A DNA stretch of 64,000 nucleotides from Paragonimus westermani (Eukaryota > Platyhelminthes > Trematoda > Plagiorchiida > Troglotrematidae). Of this stretch, positions 53,601 to 64,000 are shown in pieces. The stretch spans positions 1-64,000 of the forward strand of contig QNGE01002436.1 of assembly GCA_008508345.1 (NCBI GenBank), in the 5' to 3' direction. Both the position numbers and the translations under genes were made by a program. Under the pieces are notes generated by a model. The model saw nothing but the letters and a program-made list of their open reading frames with translations, did no database searches and was not told where the DNA came from. Every line of letters starts with the position of its first letter. Within the stretch, counting starts at the first letter, position 1.

Positions 53601-54939
53601 ACACAACTGTCCTCACATGGACCTTGTTTTACATGTGTTCATTTGAAACAAATTCACTAGTTTGTAAGCTGTAGTCGAGTGAATGGAACAGACCATCGAC
53701 TAACTTTGATGTGCTGATACTGTGGTGACTGACGCCTTACTCGATTCTCATAACGTTAACGATGAAAGTGCCTCCAAGGTGACACGGTGATCAGACATAC
53801 TCTAATTGCTTCCGAGTAATCCTTCCCCTGTCATCACATAGACAGCCATGTTCCGGTGGGGGCAACGCAATGAAACCAGAGTAATCACAAACTTGATAAC
53901 AGCCTAGCTTTTCATAAACCAACGATGAAATTGCAGTGATGATTGGCGACGTTCTTGTACTGATTCGGCTGAATACAGCTTGAAAGTTAATCACCACTTC
54001 TAGAAAACGTGTTAAAAACCTGGTTAACAGTGCTGATGCGGACAAAACACCTCGTTCAATTTAATTATAATGGGCGTGTATTTCCCACTGGTATTAAAAA
54101 TGGGCATTTTTGTATCAAACAAGCATGTTTATGCAACTATTATGCATTAGAAACACAGCTTGAATCGTGCTGGTACTGATCATACGGATGAGTATATTTT
54201 GTGGGATGTTTTGTTTGATCCAGCTAGTAACAAACCCTCGTTAAACCCACCAGATCGGGTCTGTCAACAGACGTCCACAAATCCCAACCCAAATTCCAAA
54301 CAGTTAGTGGCGAAATAAGCTGCCGCGCAAATCTTAACATTACACTTCGATTGCAGTCTTTTTTGAGTGCGATATTTCGTGCCCAACGCTCTTCTACTTA
54401 TAACAGCACGGTAAAAACGGGAACTGGATCAGAGAGACTGAGGTACATGGGAGTCATACAGTCCGTGGATTTTCCAACAAGAGCAGCTCCAAATTAACCA
54501 TAAGCTTCCGTGTTACCATTTCAACTAGTTTAAGACACAGGAGCAGAAAGGGATCACCATTAGAGGTGCGTCAGTGCGAGACATATCTCACTGCCGGGAT
54601 TCAGTCTTACAGAAGCCAACTGAATTTGGTTTCATCTTCCAAATCAAAATCGATTAGCACTTCCTGAGACTGAAATGTTATTTGGTCATCAGTGTTAATA
54701 AACGTGACAGACGACCAGACCTAAATAGCATGACAACCATATGGAATGTGGGAGCATCCGCTAATATTTTTGATCGTAATTTGTCATCATGGCGCTTTTT
54801 GGATGGCCTACATCAGATTAAAGGGCCCTGAGGTGTGCAACCTAAATGCATAACAGGTATAATTGGTCAATCAGTATTCAGCCAAATTTCGATCGGCTGA
54901 TTATGTCAAATACTGACATGATGTATCTTGTTCATCACA

Positions 54940-55520
54940 ACTAGAAGTGAGGCAATGATTCTCACTGATGCTTAACTACCAAAGAACCTTAAAAAAGTGA
55001 AACCCTAGTTGAAAAAATAAAAGGAAAGAAGGGGAATCTAACTAATAAAATCAATAGACCCACATTCAAGTGTTCAAAATCAAAGTGCCGAATCTTGTAA
55101 ATCTACGTGGGGCCTCATCAGGAGAAGAGTTTCCTGTACCATTAGGTTCACTTACTACACGGACAACTAGGTAGCACAATGGTAACTTCCACTCAACTGG
55201 GCTCCATTAACAGCCTAACGTTTCTTAACGTCGACGTTTACTGATACTGGGAGTCGTGAAGGTTCAGGGACAAACCAGACCTACAGCGGTTAATCGCTTA
55301 GTCAAACACTTCATTTATTTAAGCCATATTACCATCTCTCGACTTCGTCCCTAACGCCATTCATAGCAGCATCGGTAAATAGAGCTCGATGTGGTCTACG
55401 ACTAGCTGGTACCTCATTAAGTAACCTGAAGCAGAAAGAAGTGGTTCAACACAAGACGGGAATCTTTGAACTGATCGTCGTTTGCTATATAAACTAAGTG
55501 ACATATAGAAAACGCTTATA
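54940..55520 (-). mobile_element. Decayed LINE 3' end, family B, copy 3
   Basis: The most degraded of the family B copies. The minus strand reads RRPHRALFTDAAMNGVRDEV near 55380, corresponding to the RLPHRALFADAA segment of the other copies. The 3' part aligns with the UTR of the copy at 55.9-56.7 kb: a TTGAATG block near 55060, then a polypyrimidine stretch, then the GTAGTTAAGCATCAGTGAGA tail near 54990. The coding part is full of stops. It lies in the same orientation as the next copy and about 400 bases from it. Confidence 0.62.
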
Positions 55521-55934
55521 TCAGAAAACTAAACCTTCGGCTCAAACATTTACTAGACACAACTGAAGTACCCAATAATCAACCGCACTGGCTCCATTTC
55601 ATAAATCTATCAAACTACGCCTGTCAGTAAGACAGGTCCAGCTTAATGCCCATAGGACGCAGTTTTTTAGGAAGTCTGACTGAGTGGTGTCATCCCTGGA
55701 CACAGACATTTTCCCACATCCGGTCTCGGTCACATATCACGTGAGGCGGCTAATAAACACATATACACACAGGCTGGCACATCACACTGAAAAACTCTTG
55801 CGCAACTGAACATGTTTTAGTAAATCGCATGTCTTGTAGACAAACCGATTCATCCAGTGATGGCACGTCTTTAATCAATCCCGATGAGTTGACCGTGCAT
55901 AATTTCAGAACATAGCACCCCGAGAAATCTGTAG

Positions 55935-56665
55935 TGCGATTAACTTTGACGTCCATGGAATCTTAAGATCCTTCATCACCATCATCACCATAAATAGCGG
56001 TACATCAGTGGTTATCACCGATGCGTAACTACCACACAACCACGAAGAGAAAACAGCAATTTCTATGTAACAAGAGGGGAGAAATAAAGAGGGGATGGGA
56101 AGAGACCTTACAACCAAAAATAGCTACGTCCATTTTCAAACATTCAACACCAAGATGCCTACACCTTGCAAACATACAAACAGACTGTAAATGAAAGTAA
56201 AGCGTCACAGACAACTAGCCCAAACAACGAAAACACTCACGCCGATGAGATCGAGCAGCCGCCATGTCACCTAAAGTCTCCAGCCGCCGACAGTGTGAAT
56301 TACGACGTCCCCAGTCTGAGAGGTGAACCCGACCTACAATGGTTGACACTTCCGCGAATCACTTCAGTTCTCCACGCCAACTCGTCATTTGTCCAACCTA
56401 CATCTTGCACCAGTTGGCCGCAGCGTGGACGAAGTGAGCTCGGTGTGGTAGACGATGAACTGGTATCCTCAGTACATCGCCTTACCATCCAAGTCTGTGC
56501 AAGTGTAAGGACTGAACAGAAAGACTCGTTTGGAAATCATTGTCGAACAACCACTCCCAAACCTTTCCGTTGCTCACTTGTTGGTGCCACCCAATGTAAG
56601 CGATCGTATGCAGACATCGGTAGTCAAACACCTGAATGTGGTTCGTGTCTTCCATTCTGAGCGGC
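55935..56665 (-). mobile_element. Decayed LINE 3' end, family B, copy 4
   Basis: The minus strand from 56660 reads MEDTNHIQVFDYRCLHTIAY, then IGWHQQVSNGKVWEWLF, SLHLHRLGW-GDVLRIPVHR, and later WLETLGDMAAARSHRREC in another frame. It aligns base by base with copy 1 (18.5-19.2 kb), including the post-ORF segment with TTTGCAAGGTGTAGGC and the UTR tail with GTTGTGTGGTAGTTACGCA. The 164-codon frame on the plus strand at 56166-56660 is the antisense of this element, not a gene. Confidence 0.8.
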
Positions 56666-56799
56666 TAAGTTTAGCTGTCATACAGTGATACAGCCTTTAC
56701 CGTTGTCTTGTATGCTTGACCACTAAGCGTCTGACAGTCACCATCCAACCATAGTTTAGGAAAATACCACTTTCGCTTGCATGTAATATGAAGGCAACG

Positions 56800-56915
56800 G
56801 AACTTAATGGTCAACGCGATTGACTCAGAACAACTTGGCCAAAATTCTCGTCCAAACCGCGGCTAGGATACCTATTACTGACGAGCTCTAACAAAAACGA
56901 AACTCTGGCACAGTC
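56800..56915 (+). repeat. tRNA-derived SINE fragment, copy 4
   Basis: TTAATGGTCAACGCGATTGA, then TTGGCCAAAATTCTCGTCCA and GACGAGCTCTAACAAAAACG, matches the head and middle of the SINE in the opposite orientation to the other copies. The B-box is heavily mutated (CTCGTCCAAAC). It lies just beyond the 5' edge of LINE copy 4. Confidence 0.6.
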
Positions 56916-57199
56916 TTTTTTCAAACGGGTTTCAGGTCAAACGTCCAGGGGGATGCAAAAGCCTTGCTTAATGATGGATATTATTCCATTTATATCAAAC
57001 AAAATCTTCTATTACCCACTGGTAATGTTTCAATTCCTCAAAGCGCGACGTTATAAGCTTGGGAAGCACAGAAATATAGTTTGCGACGTACTGCAATCTA
57101 ATTTGAAAATATTGGGTGGTTTCATAATTCTGACTTAAAAGTAAGTCAGGAGTACACATTTACTCGTAATTACAAAACGGGGTGTAATCTAAGTCTCAC

Positions 57200-57372
57200 C
57201 TCGCCAATCGCCGGCAACGAAGGTTGTGCGAGCACACCACGTTTCGTGACCGACAATGTGTTCTCACCCATCTCTAGGGAAGTCGCGGAGAATCCAATTA
57301 CCTGCCGGTTAGGTTGTGTTCCATTGTTCTGAACGTCGCCCGTATTTGACTCGGTGGGGCGCACTTCAAATG
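57200..57372 (-). CDS. Candidate exon, hydrophilic; possible cytoplasmic-loop exon of the PiT/SLC20 gene
   Basis: A 173-base open segment is bounded by a good acceptor (TGTTCTTCGCAG|CATTTG) and a strong donor (GGCGAG|GTGAGA). It is more GC-rich than its surroundings. It encodes 57 residues rich in Asn, Thr, Ser, Pro and Gln with no hydrophobic helix. It ends in phase 0, matching the start of the PiT exon at 45049, and joining them puts this segment in the large variable intracellular loop that lies just before that exon in SLC20 proteins. Loop sequence is poorly conserved, so this is an inference from phase, strand and composition. The implied intron is 12.1 kb. It could instead be an exon of another gene, or chance. 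A preceding exon ending in phase 1 was not found. Confidence 0.45.
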
Positions 57373-60300
57373 CTGCGAAGAACACAGAGTGGAACAGATT
57401 TTAGTTTTTAGGTTGCACGAAATAACAAAATCAAACTATAACCAAAATTAACCCGCAAAAACCACACATCATGCCCTACCCAGAAGAAATACAGAAATTT
57501 GATATATCACAAAGATTTCTACAAAACAAGTCAGCTTCTCAAGAGTGGATTAACATTTTTATGCAGAATTCACGGTATATATTCATTTACAAATATGTAT
57601 GACGTAACTCGAACAAACAGTGCATTTCGAGAATAACGTAGGAAACAATGTAATCATGCGTATTGACAAATATTCCACTGGTATGCGACCACTAGAACAA
57701 AAGGTAGACAAAAGCGTAAGATATCGTTACTGGGATAAACGACGTTTTGACATGATTTAACAAACACATTTAACACACAAACATCAATGGCGATTCCGAA
57801 TCAGACCTTATCCACAAACACCCAGAAATGGAAGATGGTGAAAAATAAGACGTTCTTAAGGTTCCCAGAAAAAATTTAGGAGGCAATATTATTGCTTGAG
57901 GTTTAAATAAAGCTCGTCCACCCTTCGGATTATTCCTGCTTCATCCATCAGTCCTAGACAGTTGTGTCTATCCAATTAGAAGAATGCTATCAAACAAACA
58001 CGACAACAACTAACCTCTCGAAGAGCAAGAAGTCCGCCAAAGAAAAGATGGCCATCTAAGAACCATGATTTATAATGTGCAAAACTTGGAGTTCACAAGA
58101 GAACGTCAACTTCAGTTGTTGGCTGTACACTTGTGAACAAGGAACAGTGAGCCTCAGTAGGGTTTCGTCTAGTTGTTGGACAAGCAGAATGGTTGTACAT
58201 TAGGAATCCCAAGCAAAATTCATCAGCAGTCGGTATACCACACCCATCAGTAAGTTAAACCATGCTAAATTGGTTAAATAAAGTCAGTAGCTTCCAGTTA
58301 ACTGAGACGACCCGAGTAAGATAGTTATCATTTACAGTGATCGCAGCTATTGTGTTTACTCTTCTTCCAAAATGAAAAACTAAGCTGAACACTATGCCTA
58401 CAATTTTGCGATTAAGCGTTTGGGTACGATCGTTTGCTTCTGGCTACTGTGAGGTTACTGGCATTTTGCCCAACTCGCTTGCCTCATACTCACAGGACGT
58501 GGAATGCAAGTTGCGGTCCGCATGATGATATGTAGTATTAATGATCTCTGATAAGAGCAAACACGAGTCTATTGTTTCTTTTCAAGTTGGGCTGACTCAA
58601 AGGCTTGCTTGAATGTGTGGAATATGATCAGGTATGTGTGGCGTTCATTTTGAAGTAGTATAATGTTCATAACACAGTTGAATACGATGACCTGTAGCAA
58701 GAAGTGAGGACCTTTCAGACGAGAGTTAAGTTTGGTGTTTGTTCATGAAGTTTGTCCGAGGAATGTTTAGCAGTAACGCCACTAGATACCCTTGCTGAAA
58801 ATCCATAGTTGACCAGTTAAGTGTAACCAATAAAATTTACAATCAGATGGTTTCGTTGTGCGGGGTCACGTGCAGCAACGACCAATCAGCCGAACAATGT
58901 CGTCCATCATTACTGTTGACGACGTGAATGCCCTTCATGGAACTAGCAGTGAACTGTTTTACGACAACCGAAATGCCACTCTACAAGTACTTTCAAGCAG
59001 GGACACGTATTTGGTTAGTAGGATGGAGCGTAGAGATTCAGTCATCTGTAAACGCACAGAAAATCCAAACAGTAAAAAAATTTGTCATTTTTATGTGAGT
59101 TAGTTTAAATCTTACGAAATTCTGACCGCCTATGGGTCCTACGATTCTACATAAACATGTAGGCTGTGAAACCTTAAAGATATTAACACAATCAACCGGC
59201 CATTCACCGACGGAACTGTGCAAGGATCAAGCGCTGTGAAATAGACTCAAATCGTCCCAAGCCTTTGTTGTTGTTGTCGGATCTAGAGTTGAAAGTGCCA
59301 TACATAGATAGGGGATGATTCGCATTACAATAATAAAACCCAGGAGTTGTTTGTACTATCCCCTTAATGCGTACAGAAACACACCCAAGCACCTCCAAAT
59401 TCAAGTCGCCCGGTAACCTTATACGAGCCAATAAAAAAAATTCACGCTATGGTGTTCAGCAGTCGCCAGCTGCCTCGATGTGAGAGAGAAAAGTCAGACG
59501 AAACATTTTAGAAGAATAAAAATCTAGGAAAACAAGATTGATTAGAGGGGCTAGCAATAGTGTGAGTAACCTCAAATTGAGTGCGACATATTAACAATCC
59601 ACAGGGAAGAATTCAGACTTGAAAATTCGTGGATGTATCTTTGCCTGAATACCTTGTGCTTTTATGCAAGCAATACCGATTGTGATCAGTGGTGCACAAA
59701 CAGAGAGAAGATCGTTTGATATAAGGTTTACACGGCCACACCTTTACAGGAGGTGACCAAATACTCACGCTTTTGCCTACTGGGTCACTCCAATCAACCG
59801 GGCTAAAAACGATGGAACAGGACACTTTGCTTATATCCTAGTAATGAATAAATCATGATTACTTACAATAAAGCATTGGAGAGCGCATACAAGCACTGAG
59901 TTAAACTTTCCGCATCAAAGACAATCTAGTATCGTTCCGGAACTACTAATGTGAAACAGTGATGTAAGTAGTGCATCGCAAATGCTGACAATCATACACT
60001 GAATTCACTCAAAGACGGTTCGAAAATCAGAAACAAACAAGGATGAATAGGGAGAAAGCTGACCAAGTTATCTACATTGGGGTTGTTCCTGTTCGTTTAT
60101 GAAGACCGACACCATACAAAATTGGTGGTACAGAGAGACAACAATTTTTGAAGTTCGAGCAGAATAGTGGGCAACCCAAGATGCAAGATTTATTGTAGGT
60201 GGCAAAATTTTGGGAAACTTCGACTCTTTTGTACCAAACAGTTTGATCAATTTCGCCACGTTGCTTGGTATTTGTGATTTTTTCTTTATTAGCTACGCTT

Positions 60301-61469
60301 CACTAGTCCCAAGTCTAGTGTCGGGTTACCGTTTGGTATTAAACAAACAATACAAAATGTCTGTCCCTGCCAGCGTTCGTCACCTCACAGTAGGCAGAAT
60401 ATGTAGACTTCGTAGATGTACCACTAGATCAACTGATCGCCTACCCTGAATCTTCGGAAATGTACACGGAAAATCCTGTTGGAGCACGGTATCAAAGTGA
60501 TTCAAAACGCCTATCCGTAAGAATCGTGGAAGAGATGCAGACAAGTGGAATCTAAAAATGTGTATGCAGATTAGATTCTCTGTTAATCACTTTACGAAAA
60601 AATGATCAGTAGAGAGTACAACGTCTGGATAATTACAACATTCACGGCAGTATGAGCTTGGAAGCAATTCTAGAATGCGTGAAAGGATTGTTAGGCAACG
60701 AAACATGTAGAAATCGCATTCCAGTATAGAATAAGCAACAGCTAGAGACGATTGTGAAATGACTATTGCAGCCTCGCTCCCCCGCAGTGATGCTGCTAGC
60801 CAAAATAGTTTATGACTCGGCTTACCTTCCTAGACAATTAAATAGACTCCGAGTGTGAAACCATCAACTGACGGAGTTCTGACTGAAAAAGTTAACTGGT
60901 AGTTTCAGATCTGGCACATTCAGACGCCGACCAAGTGCTGTCCGCGAGCCATAAAGATCAATTTACATTGTAGCTTGAAGGATGTACATCTAAAGTGGTG
61001 ATTTTGGCCACGCAAGGCAGGTTTGCAAGAGACTACACTGTCGTTGCAAGACCCTGTACGCTGTAATTAAACTTACAATGATATATCCGTGATAGAGCGG
61101 GACCTATTTCAGTGAAAACAACTCTCTTAAATAATAGCGAATATGTTGCTCCGAACCGCTGTGTTGCGCTATGTTGTAATTTCTTAATAGGAGCGAAACC
61201 TTCCGCGATGTATGGACAACAGGTGATTTTAGATTGAACAAAATTCACGTTAATATGATTTTCGCATCCATACAAAACTCTATCTAGCCATTACGTTTTG
61301 AAAAAAAAGCGTCGGAGTGGAGTTTTGCACATGTCACAGAACACCGTTAGCATACGTTCGTCATATGACCGGGAATAGAAATCCTGGTCACCTTTGTAAT
61401 GAGGTAACTGTGTAAACCATTCCGTCACTGTCCGCATGGTGAGTAAGGCCCAATTAAGTTATGCTGTCT
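57373..61469. other. Upstream of the candidate loop exon; transporter N-terminal exons not found
   Basis: Scanned on the minus strand for the N-terminal GANDVAN-type signature and for hydrophobic exons; none seen. Only a SINE fragment was noted. Confidence 0.4.
58334..58384 (-). repeat. Possible SINE 3'-end fragment, copy 5
   Basis: On the minus strand GGAAGAAGAGTAAACACAAT is followed by AGCTGCGATCACTG, resembling the 3' end shared by copies 1 and 2. It is about 50 bases long and could be a chance match. Confidence 0.35.
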
Positions 61470-61575
61470 GGGGTTTACCGTTTTCCTTGATGGTTATATG
61501 ACAGTTAAACGTCAACGAGTATCAGAGATGTATTGTTGTCTTTGATGATGAAGATAATGTATAAATATTTACGTT
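61470..61575 (+). mobile_element. LINE family B 3' tail fragment
   Basis: The segment TTCCTTGATGGTTATATGAC through the GATGATGAAGATAATG run matches the terminal 3' UTR of copy 1 (19135-19215) and copy 4. No coding part precedes it, so this is either an extremely 5'-truncated insertion or the survivor of a deletion. Confidence 0.55.
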
Positions 61576-63123
61576 TTAGCTTATACATAGATTAGATTGG
61601 ATCGCTTATAGTAAACCAGTAACACTTTCGTACGCATCTCTTCACGTTCATGGTAAGACATTGAGTCGCAATTGCACCGCCTGTAATCGTTTTGAAGCTT
61701 CAGAATATTTGAAATGCCTCCGGTTATTTAGTCCTTAAAATCTGGAAATACTGTCAAACACATACTGCTGTTTTCTTGAGTACAATAGTCATTTTACGCT
61801 AAGTATTCGTTGGAAGCTATGTTAAACATGTCCAGAGCCAATCAGCCCAAACTCATTACAAAATCGCCGGTCGCTTCTAAGTATCGCATAAGTCACCGGC
61901 TAATCTAGCAGCATAATTCAAACACTCACAAATCACATTTGCCTAAGTGTAACAAGATTCAACTGGAACGCTCAAAACCTTATGTGATCAGTCATCAGGT
62001 TTTTGTGTAGAAGAGTTGAGTTATTAATTGGTGCGGTCTAAGAAGTGCACTGAATTAAATAGAAAACGCAAAGAACACATTTTACAAAACAAGCCCAATG
62101 GGCATTTTGAAGTTAAATACTCCCAAAAAATCTAAAACGAGAACCACCTACTCAGGCTGGCGAATATAGGAAGTGATGTCATTTTTGGCCAAAGGTGAGT
62201 AACACTAGTTTGATTTCCAGTTGAATACGTTATTGTGAGTCGAAGCGATGCTTGTTCAACTGAGTGTCACAACAGGTTTGAAGTACCGCTTTCTCTAATG
62301 CGTATTCTGTAGACAAGGTCCACGAACTGTTCCAGGCCAAATGTTTAATGTTTGGCTGCTCAGAGTGTTTTTTAAAGTAGTTTGGGTTTATAAACGTATG
62401 TAACTATTAATAGCTTCTGAGTAAATCTTAAAAATTCAGTGAACGGCTTAAAAACTGATCAGTTGATTCAATGAAAGTAGCTTCCTTAACCAAACTGAGA
62501 GGTCTTGATCACAGGACAATCGACTGATGCGAACACAATTTTGATATGAATATTAGATCACGTCTGTTATAAGATAGCTGATATGTTTGTCTCATAGTCT
62601 CGACGACGAAACACAAAATCCGGTTTGAATGAGCTGATTAACTGCTGATGCAATTTTTACAACCGAAGTTTAAGTCCAGTGCTTCCTTTTGAATTGAATG
62701 CAAAGTTTGTGTGCAAGTTTGATAATGTTTAGAGGATAGCACCAGGATCAGACCATGTGGTCGGCAGATAAATGGCTAGATGGACAGAATAAAAAAGCCT
62801 AAACACACTGTAACTTCATAATGGACCACATGAACCATATTTCTACCGTTTAAGATGGCTATTTTTTGATAAATACTTGCAAGTTAGCAAGCCACGCCGT
62901 GTTCACCATTGTAGCACAAAGCCTTACGATTTAGGAAATACCTAGCTAAACAGAAAAGCAAAGTAACAGAACAGTCAACTGAAACCTGTACAGATATCTA
63001 CAATGTGTTATTTTCACGGTCACATTACCAATGCCGTTAAAAGCACGTTATTACGGAATTTATTTGCATGCTTAAATGAACGTACATACATTTTAGTGTC
63101 TAGGTGCAAATCTTGTATCAGAA
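61576..63123. other. Nothing recognised
   Basis: AT-rich, without frames or repeats of note. Confidence 0.45.
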
Positions 63124-63605
63124 CTAGCAGCCAACAAAGTCGACCACCTGAAAACCAGATGATGTAGGTATTTTCAACAAAATGTTTGGATCGAATTTCA
63201 ACTGTCGGTTAGATAGAGTCGGTAGAAAGAATGCGTTTGGGTCACTGCTTGTCTCGAGAGTTATGCGTTCGTACACATTTTCAGTTATACCTGTTCGATC
63301 CATTATGTTTACTGCACTTGCTGGTAACTGGAATGTTACAAAGATTGGGTCATCCACAGTCACGATAACAGTGGTAGCAGATCGTGTAAAGCGAAATAAT
63401 GGATGAGATTGTGACAAAAACAAGTTGTAGCTACGCCTCATTGAGTAAATATGTTGACTAAGTTTCGCAATCTGTTGACAGTGAAATTTACTCCAGGTAA
63501 TGCGTGAACCCATCCACAGAATTTTTCTGTTTTCAATGACTTCAAACATGAAAAGTTGGTTACCAGTCCCCAGTTGGCGAGGACAATGAGCAACAGATGC
63601 TAGGC
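63124..63605 (-). CDS. Possible terminal exon or chance open frame, no recognised family
   Basis: The minus strand is open for about 160 codons, ending in TAG at 63124. A plausible acceptor lies at its upstream edge (GGTTGGCTTGCAG|CCTAGC). The translation is not low-complexity and contains an alternating hydrophobic stretch (TVIVTVDDPIFVTFQLPASA) suggestive of beta strands, followed by a Ser/Asn/Thr-rich part. I recognise no domain. A frame of this length is expected about once by chance in 64 kb of six-frame DNA, so length alone is not evidence. If real, it would be the 3' end of a gene lying to the right. It shows no resemblance to the N-terminal half of a phosphate transporter. Confidence 0.25.
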
Positions 63606-64000
63606 TGCAAGCCAACCGGTGGGATATGTCGGTTTAGTTTAATCAAACAAGAAGGAATGTATTAAATTACACATCGAGAGAGTAGCACATGTTACTAAAA
63701 GAGGACGCCAACAAGTTGAGAAATTAACAGTTGCCCTGGCGAACTACAGTGAATCTGCAGGAAGTTGACAAAATCGGATTCGGACTAAGTAAATCGGCGT
63801 ATAAATCGTACACTGGGCAGATTTTGTCGAAAAATAAGACACGGTTATCAAGACCCGGTAATTCAAAACCAGTTGGTGAACCCAGTGTCTCTGGAGAAAC
63901 GTTTCCAGATACCTTCTAGACCTGGGTCTTCAACGTCACAAACAGCTTTAAGAAGTCGGGATGGATGCCATCTCGAGATCTCATGTAAGACGTTAACTTC
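63606..64000. other. Right edge, nothing recognised
   Basis: One 62-codon plus frame without family resemblance. Confidence 0.4.

Larger units (their letters stand above)
45050..57199 (-). other. Proposed 12.1 kb PiT/SLC20 intron containing repeats
   Basis: If the 57.2 kb exon belongs to the transporter, this whole stretch is one intron holding SINE copies 2 and 4, the tRNA-like element, and LINE copies 3 and 4. A TA dinucleotide run sits at 47995-48010. Apart from those elements, 45.1-46.7 kb and 47.7-54.9 kb show nothing recognisable. Confidence 0.45.

Noticed and set aside
55100..55125. CTGATGAGG on the minus strand, like a hammerhead box
   Set aside because: No GAAA follows at the right distance and no stem forms. 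The segment aligns with ordinary 3' UTR in other LINE copies.
56166..56660. 164-codon plus-strand open frame, the longest single frame starting with ATG outside the LINE at 23 kb
   Set aside because: It is the antisense of LINE family B copy 4; the minus strand carries the recognisable LINE motifs.
1..64000. CRISPR arrays, operons, bacterial promoters or defence systems
   Set aside because: Spliced exons, LINEs and SINEs show eukaryotic nuclear DNA; no regularly spaced short repeats or closely packed gene clusters are present.

Overview
This is eukaryotic, AT-rich nuclear DNA: gene-poor, with small coding exons separated by long introns and with many decayed non-LTR retrotransposons and tRNA-derived SINEs. 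The exon style, multi-kilobase introns and retrotransposon types fit a flatworm, most likely a digenean fluke. That assignment is an inference, because no ribosomal or mitochondrial marker is present. Almost all open frames over 60 codons are chance frames, so the window holds few real genes.

Two protein-coding genes can be supported, both on the minus strand and both partial. (1) About 12.88 to 3.13 kb: the 5' part of a TRIM-type RING/B-box/coiled-coil gene. It has four exons whose splice sites and reading phases agree. The RING finger is split across a 5.5 kb intron, and the 3' end lies to the left of the window. (2) About 57.4 to 40.1 kb: the 3' part of a PiT/SLC20 sodium-phosphate symporter. 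Three exons are certain and end in a stop codon followed by a poly(A) signal. A fourth, a candidate cytoplasmic-loop exon, lies 12 kb upstream. The N-terminal exons were not found and are probably to the right of the window.

The rest is intron, intergenic sequence and repeats. The best-preserved element is the 3' end of a LINE at 23.2-24.1 kb, with one frameshift and one undetermined base. A second LINE family is present as four decayed 3' ends plus one isolated tail (18.5, 36.4, 54.9, 55.9 and 61.5 kb). A tRNA-derived SINE family has about five copies, and a second, unrelated tRNA-like element lies at 47.5 kb. There is a diverged direct duplication with a 663-base period at 29.5-30.8 kb, followed by a GC-rich block with two closely spaced poly(A) signals. 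A 29-base inverted repeat at 36.2-36.3 kb encloses a sequence resembling the catalytic core of a hammerhead ribozyme; this is the most unusual item in the window.

The two genes show no sign of working together. One encodes a probable ubiquitin ligase and the other a membrane phosphate transporter; they are separated by about 27 kb of repeat-rich DNA.
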